NCBI GenBank assembly: GCA_963575745.1
Contig: CAUYUJ010019928.1
Span: 1 to 25,000, forward strand
Direction of reading: 5' to 3'
Length of the DNA stretch: 25,000 nucleotides
Origin: Prorocentrum cordatum
Lineage: Eukaryota > Sar > Dinophyceae > Prorocentrales > Prorocentraceae
Part shown: positions 24,317 through 25,000 of the stretch, piece by piece
Layout: every line of letters starts with the position of its first letter
Numbering within the stretch: position 1 is the stretch's first letter
Notes under the pieces: model-generated
Seen by the model: only the letters and a program-made list of their open reading frames with translations
The model's database searches: none
Told to the model about the DNA's origin: nothing
Position numbers and translations under genes: made by a program

Positions 24317-25000
24317 CACCTCCGTCGGAGGCCGTCGGACTTCCGCGCCTCGCTCGCCCGTCGTCGCTCTGCCCAGCGGCAGCCTTGCCCGCTATCAGCC
24401 AGCCAGCTAGCTCTCTTTGCTCCGCGCAGCGGACGACCCGCGCGCGTCTCTGGGACCCCTCCGGGGCGACCTGCGCGCTTCGCGGGGACTCCGCGGTGCG
24501 CTGCGCCCGCAGCCTGAGACTTTTGAGTGCGCGGGCAAAGAGGGAGTAAAAGAAGGGCAGGAAGCGGGCGCGATCCTCGCGGGGGGGCGCGCCGACATTG
24601 GCGTTGCGGCGCGCGGGCGATGCCGTCGGGGAGTCCCGGGGAAGCTCCTTGCGGCGGCCACGCCCAGCGTCACGAGTACTCAGAGGCAGTCATTCTCAAA
24701 CGACTGACATTCATATACAATTACACCATGCTTTGTCATACTCCCATTCATGCGCGTAGACTCGCTCGCACGCGTATTCATTCACAGTCAGACGCACTCG
24801 CGCTCAGATTCACCCGCGCTCAGTCTCCCCGCGTACTCAGATCAATCGTTTTCGTTCGCGTTGTGTACCACGCCACTCATTTCGGCACACCCCTAGCACG
24901 GTTCGTTGCCTCATAGGGATCACCACCGAAAAAGTGAATCACCATTGCGGTGCTCACGCCTGCATATGGTTAAGTCCTTCGTCAGGCTAATTGCCAGAGG
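24317..25000. other. No recognisable gene
   Basis: GC-rich to about 24660, then mixed sequence with loosely repeated ATTCA, ACTCGCGCTCAG and CGCGTACTCAG words at 24740-24850. No coding texture, RNA gene or clear repeat unit. Confidence 0.4.

Noticed and set aside
23275-24549. 424-codon plus-strand open frame over the 76-bp satellite as a protein gene
   Set aside because: The frame consists of satellite units read in alternating frames; minus-strand frames are open too and there is no domain. Treated as a repeat by-product.

Overview
The window reads as nuclear DNA of a dinoflagellate. The strongest clue is at 2934-2980 on the minus strand: tandem copies of CCATTTTGGCTCAAG, the 3' part of the dinoflagellate spliced leader (SL), at the 5' end of a non-LTR retrotransposon. 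Also consistent are a GC-rich, repeat-dense sequence with very few genes, a Ty1/copia RNase H relic of a type I associate with dinoflagellates, and a split gene whose best-fitting introns use GC and GA donors. I cannot name the species.

Layout. 1-2980 (minus): the 5' half of a LINE, with relict SLs, ORF1, and the start of ORF2 (endonuclease), running off the left edge. 3040-5460: an AT-rich island without a recognisable gene, ending in CA/TA microsatellites, then a TCA/TCG tract. 5740-6263: unrecognised, decayed coding-like sequence. 6264-9406 (minus): a second copy of the same LINE, 5'-truncated, with an 89-nt poly(A) tail (poly-T on +) and an uninterrupted endonuclease-reverse transcriptase frame. 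9572-10265 (plus): a frame-broken remnant of a Ty1/copia pol C-terminus. 10689-10868: an imperfect foldback and a perfect palindrome. 11.8-14.2 kb: simple-sequence and degenerate repeats, including long GGA arrays.

14.3-21.5 kb is best explained as the 3' part of a host gene on the minus strand. Three candidate exons (21512-21390, 20085-19987, 14711-14334) join in phase 0. The large intron between the last two is filled by a 42-bp repeat block and three arrays of a 64-bp repeat. The protein family is not recognised. 20.7-23.1 kb carries a short dispersed motif that overlaps a proposed splice boundary, plus CTC arrays. 22.5-23.3 kb holds degenerate CCAAGACGGCC-type repeats. 23.33-24.32 kb is a 76-bp tandem satellite with a higher-order dimer. 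The last 0.7 kb shows nothing recognisable.

Two points stand out. The LINE apparently uses trans-spliced mRNA as its retrotransposition template, recording several rounds as stacked SL relics. Its ORF2 has no usable AUG upstream of the endonuclease core and lies in frame with ORF1 across one TAG. The host gene's introns appear bounded by direct repeats spanning the splice sites, as introner-like insertions would leave.
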